Shown: positions 33,537 to 42,349 of the stretch, one piece after another | Layout of the letters: the number at the start of each line of letters is the position of its first letter | Position numbering within the stretch: the first letter of the stretch is position 1 | NCBI GenBank assembly: GCA_963735885.1 | Contig: CAVTMP010000005.1 | Span: 1-64,000 of the forward strand | Length of the DNA: 64,000 nucleotides | Source: JBBSBL01 sp963735885 | Lineage (GTDB): Bacteria > Actinomycetota > Thermoleophilia > Solirubrobacterales > Solirubrobacteraceae | Direction of reading: 5' to 3' | Made by a program: the position numbers and the translations under genes | The notes under the pieces: generated by a model | Told to the model about the DNA's origin: nothing | Seen by the model: the letters and a program-made list of their open reading frames with translations, nothing else | Database searches by the model: none

Positions 33537-34829
33537 ATGATCCGCGCCCGGATGGACCCGATCGACCTCGCCCGCGAGCTGGTGGCGATCCCGCGGCGGG
33601 CGCCGGGCAGCGACGCGGAGCGGCGGGCCGCGCTGCGCCTGCGCGACCGACTCGCCGGGCAGGGGCGCACGCCGACGGTCGAGACGCTGTGGGTCCGCCC
33701 CGGCGTCGCCGCCGCGGCGGCCTGGGCCGCCGGCCTCGGGCTGGTCGGCAGCGTGGTGGCCGCCGCGGAGCCGCGCGTGGGTCTCGCCGTGCTCGCGGCC
33801 ACGCTGTTCGCCTACCTGCCGGAGCTCACGGGACTGCGGGCGCGCCCGCTGCGCCGGTTGACGCGGGAGCGCGCGACGCAGAACGTCGTCGCGGCGCCGC
33901 GGGATCCCCCGGCGACCGAGGCGAACCCCGGGCACCGGGCCCTGACCCTCGTGATCGCCGCCGGCTGCGACGCGCCGCCGCGCCACCGCGGGCTCGCCCG
34001 GCCGCTCGGCGCGCTCGCCCGCCCGCTCTGGCCGAGCGCGCGCGCCTGGCTCGGGCTCGCGCTGCTCGCGCTCGTCATCACCGCCGGCCTGCGAGCGCTC
34101 GGCGAGACGGGCCGCGGCGTCGGCGCCGTCCAGCTCGTGCCGACGGTGGCGCTGCTGCTCGCGGCGGTCGGGCTCGTCGAGGTGACGCTCTCGCCCGCGG
34201 GCGACGGCGCCGGCGAGGCCGGCGGCGCCGCGGTGGCCCTCGCCCTCGCCGCGGCGCTGGACGGCGCGCCGCCGCGCCACCTCGCCGTGGAGGTGGTGGT
34301 CGCGGGCGCGGCGAGCGCCGACGCGGTGGGGATGGAGCGGTGGGTGCGCCGCCGCCGGCGGACGGTGCGCGCCGAGGAGATCGCGGTCCTGGGCTTCGGC
34401 GCGTGCGGAGCGGGCGATCCGGCGTGGCGGACCGGCGACGGGCCCGCGCTGCGCCTGCGCGCCCACCCGCGGCTGCTGGCGCTCTGCGGCGGCGTGGCGG
34501 AGCGCGACCCGGCGCTCCGCGCGCGCGCCGCCGCCGGCCGCGGCGGCGGCCTGGCGCTGCCCCCGCGCCGCGCCGGCTGGCCGTCGCTCGGGGTGGAGAC
34601 GACGGGAGCCGAAGCCCCGGAAGACGGCGACGCGCTCGACCCCGAGGCCCTGCGGCGCACGCTGGACTTCGCCCTCGCGCTCGTGGCGGCGCTGGACGAG
34701 GAGCTGGCCGACGCGCCGGCCCGGGCCACGCCGGGCGACGGCCCCGCGGACGCGCCGGCCGGTCGACGTCGAGGCCGTGTGCGCGCGACGCGGGCGTCCC
34801 CGCCCGGGCCGGCTCACCCCGGTCGGTAG
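33537..34829 (+). CDS. M28-like membrane protein lacking the metal ligands
   Basis: A 430-residue protein with the layout of membrane-embedded M28 peptidase-like proteins: an N-terminal helical start (DLARELVAIPRRAPGSDAER), two hydrophobic stretches near residues 60-90, a core, and two more helices near 165-215. The position where M28 enzymes have the HxD metal motif reads VIAAGCDAPPRH, and no replacement for the later Asp, Glu-Glu or His ligands is visible. The window has an intact M28 enzyme at 52.7-53.9 kb with similar layout, which makes the loss here clear. It is probably a non-enzymatic relative. The C-terminal 40 residues are a disordered Arg/Pro-rich tail. Confidence 0.6.
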   Translation: MIRARMDPIDLARELVAIPRRAPGSDAERRAALRLRDRLAGQGRTPTVETLWVRPGVAAAAAWAAGLGLVGSVVAAAEPRVGLAVLAATLFAYLPELTGLRARPLRRLTRERATQNVVAAPRDPPATEANPGHRALTLVIAAGCDAPPRHRGLARPLGALARPLWPSARAWLGLALLALVITAGLRALGETGRGVGAVQLVPTVALLLAAVGLVEVTLSPAGDGAGEAGGAAVALALAAALDGAPPRHLAVEVVVAGAASADAVGMERWVRRRRRTVRAEEIAVLGFGACGAGDPAWRTGDGPALRLRAHPRLLALCGGVAERDPALRARAAAGRGGGLALPPRRAGWPSLGVETTGAEAPEDGDALDPEALRRTLDFALALVAALDEELADAPARATPGDGPADAPAGRRRGRVRATRASPPGPAHPGR

Positions 34830-36734
34830 GCCACCGTCAGGGGCCCGAGCGCCGGCACCCGCACCCGCACCCGCAGCCGCCACAGTCGTGGCTCGGTCGC
34901 CGAGGCGTAGCCGCCGCGCAGCCGGGCCGCGGCGGCGGCGACCGGGCCGATCGCGACGCCGTAGCGCCGATCCCCGGCCATGAACGTCGCGCCGACCCGA
35001 CCCCATCGCGGACGCCGCGTGAAGAAGAAGGACAGCTCGTAGCGGTCACGCGCGCGGGCCCGGAAGGCGAGGTCCACGCCGGTCCCGGCCGGGCGGAACG
35101 CGAAGGCCGCCCGGCGCCGACCGCGCCCGTCGGTGGGCACGAAGGCTCCGCGCACCGTCACGGCGCCGTCCCGCGCGACCCGCGTCCGGTACCCGATCGG
35201 CAGCGCCGGCCCGCGACGGCCGAGCAGCAGCGGCCCCGCGCTCGCGGCGACGCCCGCCGCCCGCGGGCGCTGCGGAATCACGTCCGCGAAGCGACCGCGA
35301 GCGGTGGGGCGCTTGAGCCCGAGCAGGCCGAAGTCGTCGCGGAGGTCGTAGCGACGTCGCGCCGGCCGGCAGCGGCGCGCGCGGTTGCGCGCGCAGGTCG
35401 GAGGGCCGACCGCCGACTTCACCGCGAACCACGTCGCGCCCGAGCGGACGAGCGCGAGCGCCCCCCAGCCGAAGCGCACCATGCTCGATCCCGCGGCGTC
35501 GGAGGCCAGCACGGCGGGCCCGGCCCGATGGCGGTGGTCGGCCGCCCAGTTCAGCGCGACGAGCGTCAGCCCGGCGTACTCCACCGCGCCGGCGTAGTCG
35601 TCGAGGCCGCGCCGCGCGCCACGGCCGCCGCGGACCAGCGCCGGGATCATCCGGTAGCGCCCGCGGCGGTCACGGTGCCGCCGCGCGAGCCGGCCCACCG
35701 CGCGGGCCGCCAGCGCGTCGAAGCGCGCCGCGGTCCGGCCGCGCGAGACCCGCGCCGCCACGCCCGCGCCGTAGGCGGTGAAGGTGAGCGCCCAGGCCTG
35801 CTCGGCCGAGCGTCCGACGTACGCGAGGTCGCCGTCCGGCGCCGCGAGCCCCCACGAGGCGGTCGGCGAGCCGGCGCAGCGTCGCGCGGGCGACCGGTCC
35901 GGCGCGCCGGCGACCCAGCAGCCCGAGGAGATCGACCGCGCGCCCGTAGAGGCCGAGCGTCAGGCCGTGGTAGGCGAGGTGCGCGCGGGAGTTCGAGGCC
36001 ACGAGCGCCGCGCGGCGCCCGCCCCCGAGGTCGAACGCGCCGGCCCGGGCGAGCGCGGGGACGGTGCGCTCGACGAGCCGGCGCGCGACGCGCGCGGCGC
36101 GACGCCGGGCGTGCAGCACGGTCCCGCGCCGCCGGGAGTGGAGCCCGGTCCGCAGCAGCTCGAGCACCTCCACGGCCTCGACGAGGTGCTTGTTGAAGTA
36201 CGAGCGCCACCAGACCCGCCGCCCGTGCGCCGCCGCGCCGAGGTAGACGGGCCGCACCCGGCGCAGCCACTGCTGCCACGCCCGGCGCGCCCGGCGGAAG
36301 CCGCGGTCGCGCGGCGCCTGCGCCCGGACGACGTTGTAGGCGGCGGCGACCGCCAGGCTCTCGAACACCCCGTCTCCGCGGCGGTTCGCCCGGCGACGGA
36401 CCCGGACGGTGCGCGAGACCGCGCGGATGCCCGCGCGCAGCAGGCGGCGGTCGTGGTCGCGGACGCCCGTCTGGATGAGCCCGTAGCCGAGCAGCGCGGT
36501 GCCGTACCCGGTCGAGCGGGTGCCGCGAAGCCCGCCGCGGAAGGTCCCGGCGCGGGTCTGGGCCCGGGGCCACGGGGCGGCGACCGCGCGGGCGAGGGCG
36601 TGCCAGGAGTCCGCGTGCCGGCGGGCCGGCGCGGGCGCCGGCGAGAGCGCGAGCGCGACGGCCGAGAGCGCGACGAGCACCGCCGCCGAGGCCCACCACC
36701 AGCCGAGCCGGCGTCCTGGCGGCTCGATCCGCAA
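34814..36734 (-). CDS. Large exported hypothetical protein, frameshifted
   Basis: Two frames together encode about 640 residues. The first part (36734 to about 35855) has an N-terminal signal anchor (WWWASAAVLVALSAVALALS) and helical segments with conserved aromatic/His motifs (TGYGTALLGYGLIQTG, NSRAHLAYHGLTLGLYG). It switches frame at a run of five C/G near 35849-35853, after which QAWALTFTAYGAGVAARVS and VEYAGLTLVALNWA continue, with a beta-rich C-terminus. The helical repeats suggest an (alpha/alpha) toroid like those of polysaccharide lyases, but I cannot name a family. The start is a TTG with GGGAGG 7 bases upstream. One extra base in the homopolymer would explain the break. Confidence 0.6.
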
Positions 36735-36812
36735 CCCGTCACCTCCCGCTCCCCGCGACCCCGGGAGCGCAGCCTAGCGGTCGCCTCGCGCCCTGACGAC
36801 CGCTGGGCGGCG

Positions 36813-38765
36813 TCACCCGGCGGCGTCGAGCGCGCCGCGGATCCCGTCCAGCGCCTCCGGGTTCTCGGCGCTGGAGAGGTCGCCGGGGTCCTCGCCGATC
36901 GCCGCGGACCGCACGGCCCGGCGCAGGATCTTCGCCGAGCGGGTCTTCGGCAGCGCCGGAACGCGGACCACCCGCGAGGGCTTGAACGGGCGGCCGAGAT
37001 CGCCCGCCACCCGCTCGGCGAGGTCCGCCGAGACGTCCTCGCCGTCGGGGTCGACCCCGACCCAGAAGCACCAGACCGCCTCCCCCTTCGTGTCGTCGGG
37101 CACGCCGACCGTCGCGGCCTCGGCGACCGCCGGGTGCTCGACGAGGATCGACTCGACCTCCGCCGGCCCGAGCCGCTTCCCGGCCACGTTGATGGCCTCG
37201 TCGGAGCGGCCGTAGAGGAACCACTGGCCGTCCTCGTCGATCATCGCCCAGTCCCCGTGGCGCCACACGCCGGGGTACATCGACCAGTAGCTCGCGAGAT
37301 AGCGGTCGGGGTCCCCCCACACGCCGCGGGTCATGCCCGGCCACGGCTGGCGGCAGACGAGCTCCCCCACGCGGCCGCGGACCGGCCGGCCCTCGGGGTC
37401 GAAGACGTCGACGTCCATCCCGAGGCACGGCCCGCCGAGCGAGCAGGCCTTGATCGGCTCGACCGGGTAGGGGGTGAGGAAGCACGCCCCGACCTCGGTC
37501 CCGCCGGAGATGTTCATGATCGGCACGCGGGCGCCCCCGACCTCGTGGTGCAGCCACCAGTAGGGCTCGGGGTTCCACGGCTCGCCCGTCGACCCGATGA
37601 TCCGCAGCGAGGAGAGGTCGTGGCGGCGCGGCCAGGCGTCGCCCTTCGGCTTGAGCGCGCGGATCAGGGTCGGCGAGACGCCGAGCATCGCCACGCGGTG
37701 GCGCGCGACCGACGCCCACACGCGATCGGGCTCGGGGAAGTCCGGCGCCCCCTCGTACATCACCATCGTCCCGCCGACCGCGTGCGAGCCGACCATCGCC
37801 AGCGGCCCCATGATCCAGCCCATGTCGGTGACCCAGTAGAACGGCTCGCCCGCGTGGAGATCGAGCGAGTAGGCGACCTCGGAGGCGATCTTCACGAGAA
37901 AGCCGCCGTGGACGTGGACGGCGCCCTTCGGCCGGCCGGTCGTGCCCGAGGTGTAGGCCAGCATCATCACGTCCTCGGCGTCCGTGTCGTGCGCGTGGCG
38001 GCCGTCGGCCGGCGCGCCGGCGGCGAGGAAGTCGGCCCAGCGCACGTCCCGCCCGGCGGTCATCGGCACGTCGTCCAGGCCGAGGCGGTCGAGGACCACC
38101 ACCCGGCGGACGTCCGGGCAGGCGGCGACGGCCTCGTCGCACGTCGGCTTCATCGCGACGCGGCGTCCGCGCCGCCACGTCCCGTCCGCGGTGATGACGA
38201 CCCGCGCCTCCGCGTCCCGCAGCCGGGCGGCGATGGCGTGCGCGGCGAAGCCGGAGAAGATCGGCAGGTAGATCGCCCCGACCTTGGCGATCGCGTAGGC
38301 CGCGACGACGGCCTCGGGCACCATCGGCATGAACACGCCGACCGCGTCGCCCGGGGCGACCCCGTCGGCCCGCAGCGCGGCGGCGAGGGCGTCCACGGCC
38401 TCGGCGAGCTCGCGGTAGCTCAGCGTCCGGACCTCGCCGTCCTCCGCCTCGCCGATCAGCGCCGGCGCCCGCGCGCGCTCCGGGTCCTCGCGCCAGCGGT
38501 CGACGCACGCGGCGGCGAGGTTGATCCGCCCGCCCACGAACCAGCGCGTCCACTCGATGCCCCGCGAGGTGTCGAGCGTCGCGTGGTAGGGCGTCGAGAA
38601 CGGGATGGCGAGGTCGTCGACGACGGCGTCCCAGTAGGCGGCGAGATCCGCCACCGAGCGGCGGCGCAGGTCGGCGATCGAGTCCGCGCCGAGCCGGCGC
38701 ATGAGGCGCGTGACGTTCGCGTGCTCCACGTAGTCCGCGGTGGGCGTCCAGGCGACGTCGCTCAT
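36813..38765 (-). CDS. Acetyl-CoA synthetase-like acyl-CoA ligase
   Basis: A 650-residue AMP-forming CoA ligase. Motifs: the P-loop YTSGTTGRPKGAVH, the adenine-binding GSTGEPWNPEPYWWL, YGRSDEAINVAGKRLGPAEVE (hinge Asp region) and the catalytic lysine in PKTRSAKILRR. The N-terminal ACAS-type region (YWDAVVDDLAIPF...) places it with acetyl/propionyl-CoA synthetases. It activates a short carboxylic acid to its CoA ester. The substrate pocket cannot be read reliably. TAGAAT ends 9 bases before the ATG, consistent with a leaderless transcript. Confidence 0.92.
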   Translation of the reverse strand: MSDVAWTPTADYVEHANVTRLMRRLGADSIADLRRRSVADLAAYWDAVVDDLAIPFSTPYHATLDTSRGIEWTRWFVGGRINLAAACVDRWREDPERARAPALIGEAEDGEVRTLSYRELAEAVDALAAALRADGVAPGDAVGVFMPMVPEAVVAAYAIAKVGAIYLPIFSGFAAHAIAARLRDAEARVVITADGTWRRGRRVAMKPTCDEAVAACPDVRRVVVLDRLGLDDVPMTAGRDVRWADFLAAGAPADGRHAHDTDAEDVMMLAYTSGTTGRPKGAVHVHGGFLVKIASEVAYSLDLHAGEPFYWVTDMGWIMGPLAMVGSHAVGGTMVMYEGAPDFPEPDRVWASVARHRVAMLGVSPTLIRALKPKGDAWPRRHDLSSLRIIGSTGEPWNPEPYWWLHHEVGGARVPIMNISGGTEVGACFLTPYPVEPIKACSLGGPCLGMDVDVFDPEGRPVRGRVGELVCRQPWPGMTRGVWGDPDRYLASYWSMYPGVWRHGDWAMIDEDGQWFLYGRSDEAINVAGKRLGPAEVESILVEHPAVAEAATVGVPDDTKGEAVWCFWVGVDPDGEDVSADLAERVAGDLGRPFKPSRVVRVPALPKTRSAKILRRAVRSAAIGEDPGDLSSAENPEALDGIRGALDAAG

Positions 38766-38780
38766 GGGGCGCCGATTCTA
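38766..38780 (-). promoter_or_regulatory. Leaderless-type promoter of the acyl-CoA ligase
   Basis: TAGAAT (38780-38775, minus strand) is a near-consensus -10 box 9 bases before the ATG. Confidence 0.55.
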
Positions 38781-38828
38781 TGGCCGTCACGTCCCCGGCC
38801 GGGTCCGTGCCCGCCCCGCCGGCCGGAC

Positions 38829-39206
38829 TCAGTCGTCGCGGTCGCTGTCGCTGTCGCGCCCGGAGCCCCCGGACCCGCCGTGGGACCGATCGTCGGCGCC
38901 GGACCCGCTCGGGGCGGTCCCGGCCGTGCCGCCCGCGCCCGCCGGCGGCGCGGTCGGGGTCGTCGCCGGCGGACGCCAGGTGGTGGTCGTCGTCGTGGGC
39001 GTCACGGCCGGGGGTCGCGGCGCCCGGCGGCGTCCGGTGGCCGCCGGCGTCAGGGCCGCCGGGGCGAGGTCGTCGCCCGCCGACGCCGGGGCATCGGCGA
39101 GGCCGATCCGCTGGCTCGTGAGCCGGTCCGCCGCGAGCGTCACGCCGGCCGCCGCGGCGACACCGAGCAACCCGAGCGCCGTCCACAGGAGGATGCGCCG
39201 GATCAT
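38829..39206 (-). CDS. Membrane-anchored Thr/Pro/Gly-rich protein
   Basis: A 125-residue protein with one N-terminal helix (residues 5-27, ILLWTALGLLGVAAAAGVTL) and a low-complexity extracytoplasmic part with TPTTTTTTW and a Ser/Asp/Gly-rich end (SGGSGRDSDSDRDD). It immediately follows the histidine kinase gene and may be part of its regulon. TAGGCT ends 7 bases before the ATG; its TAG is the stop codon of the kinase gene. No function is assigned. Confidence 0.65.
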   Translation of the reverse strand: MIRRILLWTALGLLGVAAAAGVTLAADRLTSQRIGLADAPASAGDDLAPAALTPAATGRRRAPRPPAVTPTTTTTTWRPPATTPTAPPAGAGGTAGTAPSGSGADDRSHGGSGGSGRDSDSDRDD

Positions 39207-39219
39207 CCGAGCGAGCCTA
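39207..39219 (-). promoter_or_regulatory. -10 box built on the kinase stop codon
   Basis: TAGGCT (39219-39214, minus strand) includes the kinase TAG stop (39219-39217) and lies 7 bases before ATG 39206. Confidence 0.4.
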
Positions 39220-40614
39220 GACGTCCGCGGGTGAAGACCCGGCAAAGGCGGGCAGCCGGAGGGTGGCCCGGGCCCCGCCGCCGGCCCGGTTCGCGATCTC
39301 GGCCTCCCCGCCCCAGCCGCGGGCCAGCGCCCGCGCGATCGGGAGCCCGAGCCCGGTGCCGGACGGGCCGGAGCGGCCGGCCCGACCGCGATGGAAGCGC
39401 TCGAAGACGGCCGCCTCCTCCCCGAACGCGAGCCCGGGGCCGCGGTCGAGCACCTCGACGCGACCCGGCGCCGCGGCCACCCGCACGGTCGAGCCGGGCG
39501 GGCTGTAGCGGATCGCGTTCTCCACCAGCGCGTCGAGCGCCCGGTCCAGATCGGCGCGGGCGCAGCGCGCGTGGGCGTGCTCCGGCGCCTCGGCCGCGGC
39601 CTCGACCTCGACGCCGGCCTCGCGGGCGGCGGGCGCCCAGCGGTCGGCCGCGCGGGTCGCGGCGTCGTCGAGGCTCACCCGCTCCGCGGCCGTGTCGCGC
39701 TCGCCGGCGCGGCTGAGGACGAGCAGCTCGTCGATCGTGCCGGCGAGCCGGTCGAGCTCGCGGAGGCCGGCCCCCAGCTCACGGTCGGCGCCGGCGCTCA
39801 CCCCCTCGGCGCGGGCCTCCTCGATGCGCAGTCGCAACCCGGTGAGCGGCGTGCGCAGCTGATGCGAGGCGTCGGCGACGAAGTCGCGCTGGGACTCGAG
39901 GGCGCGGACGAGGCGGTCGGTCATGTCGTTGAAGGAGTGGGCGAGCGAGCGCTGCTCGCGGCTGCCCTCCACCTCGGCGCGCAGGGTGAGGTCGCCGGCG
40001 TCGACCGCGCGCGCGGTGCCCTCCAGGCGGCGCAGCGGCCGGGCGACCTGGCGGGCGATGACGGCGCCCGCCCCCAGCCCGAGCGCGAGGACGAGCAGGC
40101 CGATCGCCGCGAGGCCGACGATCGTGCGGCGCACCGCGTGGTTCACCCGCCCCACGCTCTGGGTCATGCGGACCGCCCCGACCGTGCGGCCGCGGGCCAC
40201 GACCGGCGCGGCCGTCGCCAGCAGCTCCTGCCGGAGCGTCTGGCTGCGCCGGGTGTCCTGCACGCTGCGGCCGCTCAGGGCCGCCGCCACCTCCGGGCGA
40301 TCCGCGTAGTCGTTCCCGAGCGCCGCGGCTCCGGCGCTGTCGGCGATCACCCGCCCCGTGCCGTCGACGACGATGACCCGGCCGCGAACCGCCGCGGCCG
40401 ACGTCCCGACCAGGCTCGCGAGCGCGCGCGGCCGGACCGGGCTGACGAGCCCGGAAGCGCTCGCCGCGACGAGGTCCACCTGGCTGCGCGCCTGGGAGCG
40501 GACCTCGGCGTCGACGCGCCGGGCGAGGCTGAGGGCGAGCGGGACCTCGAGGGCGACGATGGCCAGCACGAGCACGTAGGCCAGCGCCAGCAGGAGGCGG
40601 GCGCGGAGGCTCAG
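39217..40614 (-). CDS. Sensor histidine kinase
   Basis: About 465 residues. Order: transmembrane helix (LLLALAYVLVLAIVALEVPLA), extracytoplasmic sensor of about 130 residues with GNDYADRPEVAAAL, second helix near residues 160-185, HAMP, the phosphoacceptor box FVADASHQLRTPLTGLR, and the ATPase N box ALVENAIRYSPPG, DRGPGL and GTGLGLPIARALA. It should phosphorylate the OmpR-type regulator encoded just upstream. No ATG or GTG exists near the expected start; a CTG at 40614 overlaps the regulator stop as CTGA and has GGAGG about 10 bases upstream, so I take CTG as the start. Confidence 0.88.
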   Translation of the reverse strand: MSLRARLLLALAYVLVLAIVALEVPLALSLARRVDAEVRSQARSQVDLVAASASGLVSPVRPRALASLVGTSAAAVRGRVIVVDGTGRVIADSAGAAALGNDYADRPEVAAALSGRSVQDTRRSQTLRQELLATAAPVVARGRTVGAVRMTQSVGRVNHAVRRTIVGLAAIGLLVLALGLGAGAVIARQVARPLRRLEGTARAVDAGDLTLRAEVEGSREQRSLAHSFNDMTDRLVRALESQRDFVADASHQLRTPLTGLRLRIEEARAEGVSAGADRELGAGLRELDRLAGTIDELLVLSRAGERDTAAERVSLDDAATRAADRWAPAAREAGVEVEAAAEAPEHAHARCARADLDRALDALVENAIRYSPPGSTVRVAAAPGRVEVLDRGPGLAFGEEAAVFERFHRGRAGRSGPSGTGLGLPIARALARGWGGEAEIANRAGGGARATLRLPAFAGSSPADV

Positions 40615-41331
40615 CCGCCCTCGACCTCCTCGGCGGCGCTGAAGCGGAACCCGACCCCGCGGACGGTGTGGATGAAGCGCGGGTCGGCGGGGTCGTCGCC
40701 CAGCTTGCGCCGCAGCCAGCCGACGTGGACGTCCAGCGTCTTGGTCGAGCCGAACCAGTTCTCGTCCCACACGTCCGCCATCAGGTCCTCGCGCGTGACC
40801 ACGCGGCCGGCTTCGCGGATGAGCCGCGCGAGCAGGTCGAACTCCTTGCGGGAGAGGTCGAGCTCGTCGTCGTCGAGCGTCGCGCGCCGCGCGGCGGGGT
40901 CGACGTGGAGCGGGCCGACGTCGACCGGCGATCCGGGCCCGTCACCGGCGCGATCGCGGTCGGCGCGGCGCAGGATGGCGCGGATCCGCGCGATCACCTC
41001 CTCCCCGCTGAACGGCTTCACGACGTAGTCGTCGGCGCCGAGCTCGAGGCCGACGATGCGGTCCGTCTCGGTGCCGCGCGCGGTCAGCATGAGGATCGGC
41101 ACCTGCGCCGCGGCGGCGCAGCTCGCGGCACACGTCGCGACCGTCGCCGTCCGGGAGCATGAGGTCGAGCAGCACGAGATCGGGCTCCAGGCGCGCGTGG
41201 AGGTCGAGCGCCTCGCGCGCCGTCCGCGCGCTGACGGGCTCGAAGCCGGCCCGAACGAGCGCACGCGAGAACGGCTCGGCGATCGAGGGCTCGTCCTCGA
41301 CGAGCAGGATGCGGGGTGCGGGCGCCGGCAC
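40611..41331 (-). CDS. OmpR-family response regulator, frameshifted
   Basis: From GTG 41331 the frame gives a receiver start (APRILLVEDEPSIAEPFSRA) and the phosphoacceptor segment DLVLLDLMLPDGDGRDVCRE. It breaks near 41105-41120, in a GC-triplet run, and continues in another frame with VPILMLTARGTETDRIVGLE, GADDYVVKPF and a complete winged-helix output domain (LDLSRKEFDLLARLIREAGR, DVHVGWLRRKLGDDP, IHTVRGVGFRF). One base would restore it. Everything essential (DE pair, phospho-Asp, Thr, Lys, DNA-binding helix) is present across the two frames, so sequencing error is likely. It pairs with the kinase downstream and is divergent from the electron-transfer operon. Confidence 0.82.
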
Positions 41332-41468
41332 GCGGGGACCGTACCGCGGGGCGACACGCCGGCCCGCGGGTTTTCCCCGGTCTTTACCCGCGCTTGCCCG
41401 CGGGTTGCCGGCCGCGGCCGACCCTCTCCACGACGTTCCGACCCCATCGCGAAGGAGCACCGGACCCG
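41332..41468. promoter_or_regulatory. Divergent regulatory region with repeated GCCCGCGGGTT
   Basis: Two identical 11-base elements GCCCGCGGGTT lie at 41362-41372 and 41396-41406, 34 bases apart (about three helical turns), each holding the palindrome CCCGCGGG. They lie between the response regulator gene and the operon starting at 41469. Binding by the regulator would let it control both directions; this is inferred from placement. Confidence 0.4.
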
Positions 41469-41906
41469 ATGACCCCCAATCGTTCCCGCATCGCCGTCGG
41501 CGCCGGTCTGCTCGCCCTGGGCGGGCTCACCGGAGCCGCGCTGAGCGCCGGAGGCCAGCAGAAGGCCGCCAAGGTCGCCGCTCGCCCGCCGGCCATCGTT
41601 CGCACCGAGGTGATCCGCCAGACCATCCACCGCACGCGGCACGAGAAGCCGCGGCCGGCTCCTGCGGCCGCGCCGCCGCCCGCGGTCACCCCGGTGGCCC
41701 GGGGCGTCGCGGTCGCCGCCACACCGGCGTCGGCGTCGGCGCCGCCGGCGGGGGCCGCGGCGCCGCGGCCCCCGGCCGCCGCCGCGCCCGTCGTCCACAC
41801 GCGCCAGTCCGGCGCCTCGGGTGGCGCCGGCGGCGCGGGCGAGCGCGAGGGCGGCGACGACCACGGCCAGAGCAGCAAGCACGCGGGCGAGGGCCAGGAT
41901 GACTGA
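41469..41906 (+). CDS. Anchored Pro/Ala-rich protein, first gene of electron-transfer operon
   Basis: A 145-residue protein with an N-terminal signal/anchor helix (RIAVGAGLLALGGLTGAALS) and a Pro/Ala-rich extended region, then a Gly/Asp-rich end. A basic stretch IVRTEVIRQTIHRTRHEKPR precedes the low-complexity part. No domain is recognised. Near residues 114-117 it has SGAS, which faintly resembles the SGA(T/S) core flavinylated by ApbE, but without an FMN-binding domain this is only a thought. AAGGAG lies upstream. The next gene starts within its last codons, so the operon is coupled. Confidence 0.65.
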   Translation: MTPNRSRIAVGAGLLALGGLTGAALSAGGQQKAAKVAARPPAIVRTEVIRQTIHRTRHEKPRPAPAAAPPPAVTPVARGVAVAATPASASAPPAGAAAPRPPAAAAPVVHTRQSGASGGAGGAGEREGGDDHGQSSKHAGEGQDD

Positions 41907-42349
41907 CCGCGAGCGCGAGCGCGCCCTCCGGGCCCTGCGCGCCGAGCGGGCCCGCGCGGCCGGCCGCGGCCGGCCCCGCGCCACCGGCGTCGTCGTGGCG
42001 GCGATCGCGACCTTCCTCGCCACCCTCACCTTCCTCGCGGGCCAGATGGCCGGCGGGCAGGACCCGATGCTCGGAGCCGGCAAGGTCACCGCGGTGGCCG
42101 CCGCGCCCCGCAAGGTCGTCGTCCGGCGCGTCGTGAAGCGGACCGTGGTGACGCACGTCGTCCCCGCCCCGGCCGCCGCCGCCTCGACGCCCACGGCGCC
42201 GTCCGGCGCGGGGCGGGTCCTCGTCGGCGACCGGCAGCGTCGCTCCGACGCCGTCCTCCGCGCCGGCGGCGCCGGCGTACACCGCGCCCGCTCCCGCCCC
42301 CGCTCCGGCGCCGGCGCCCGCGCCGGCCCCCGTCACCCGCTCGTCATGA
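41899..42349 (+). CDS. Anchored basic/Pro-rich membrane protein, frameshifted
   Basis: From ATG 41899 the protein starts with a basic cytoplasmic segment (MTDRERERALRALRAERARA), one helix (VVVAAIATFLATLTFLAGQM) and VKRTVVTHVVPAP-type residues. After one extra base in the GGGG run at 42210-42213 the frame becomes SSATGSVAPTPSSAPAAPAY and an (AP)n tail ending VTRSS, with its TGA overlapping the ApbE start as ATGA. That overlap supports the shifted frame as the true one. In the unshifted frame the gene would read on into ApbE. It resembles the first gene in layout: helix plus extended proline-rich arm. Function unknown. Confidence 0.6.

Noticed and set aside
30302..33802. Very long open frame on the minus strand opposite the cyclic-di-GMP gene
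   Set aside because: High GC makes stop codons rare on the antisense strand; the translation is Arg/Ala/Gly-rich without domains, while the plus strand has five clear domains.
35778..39716. Open frame of more than 1,300 codons on the plus strand
   Set aside because: It runs antisense to an acyl-CoA synthetase, a kinase and an exported protein with real motifs; its composition is that of a shadow frame.
41100..41125. Programmed frameshifting in the response regulator
   Set aside because: No slippery heptamer or downstream structure is evident, and similar one-base shifts occur in unrelated genes of the window, pointing to indels.
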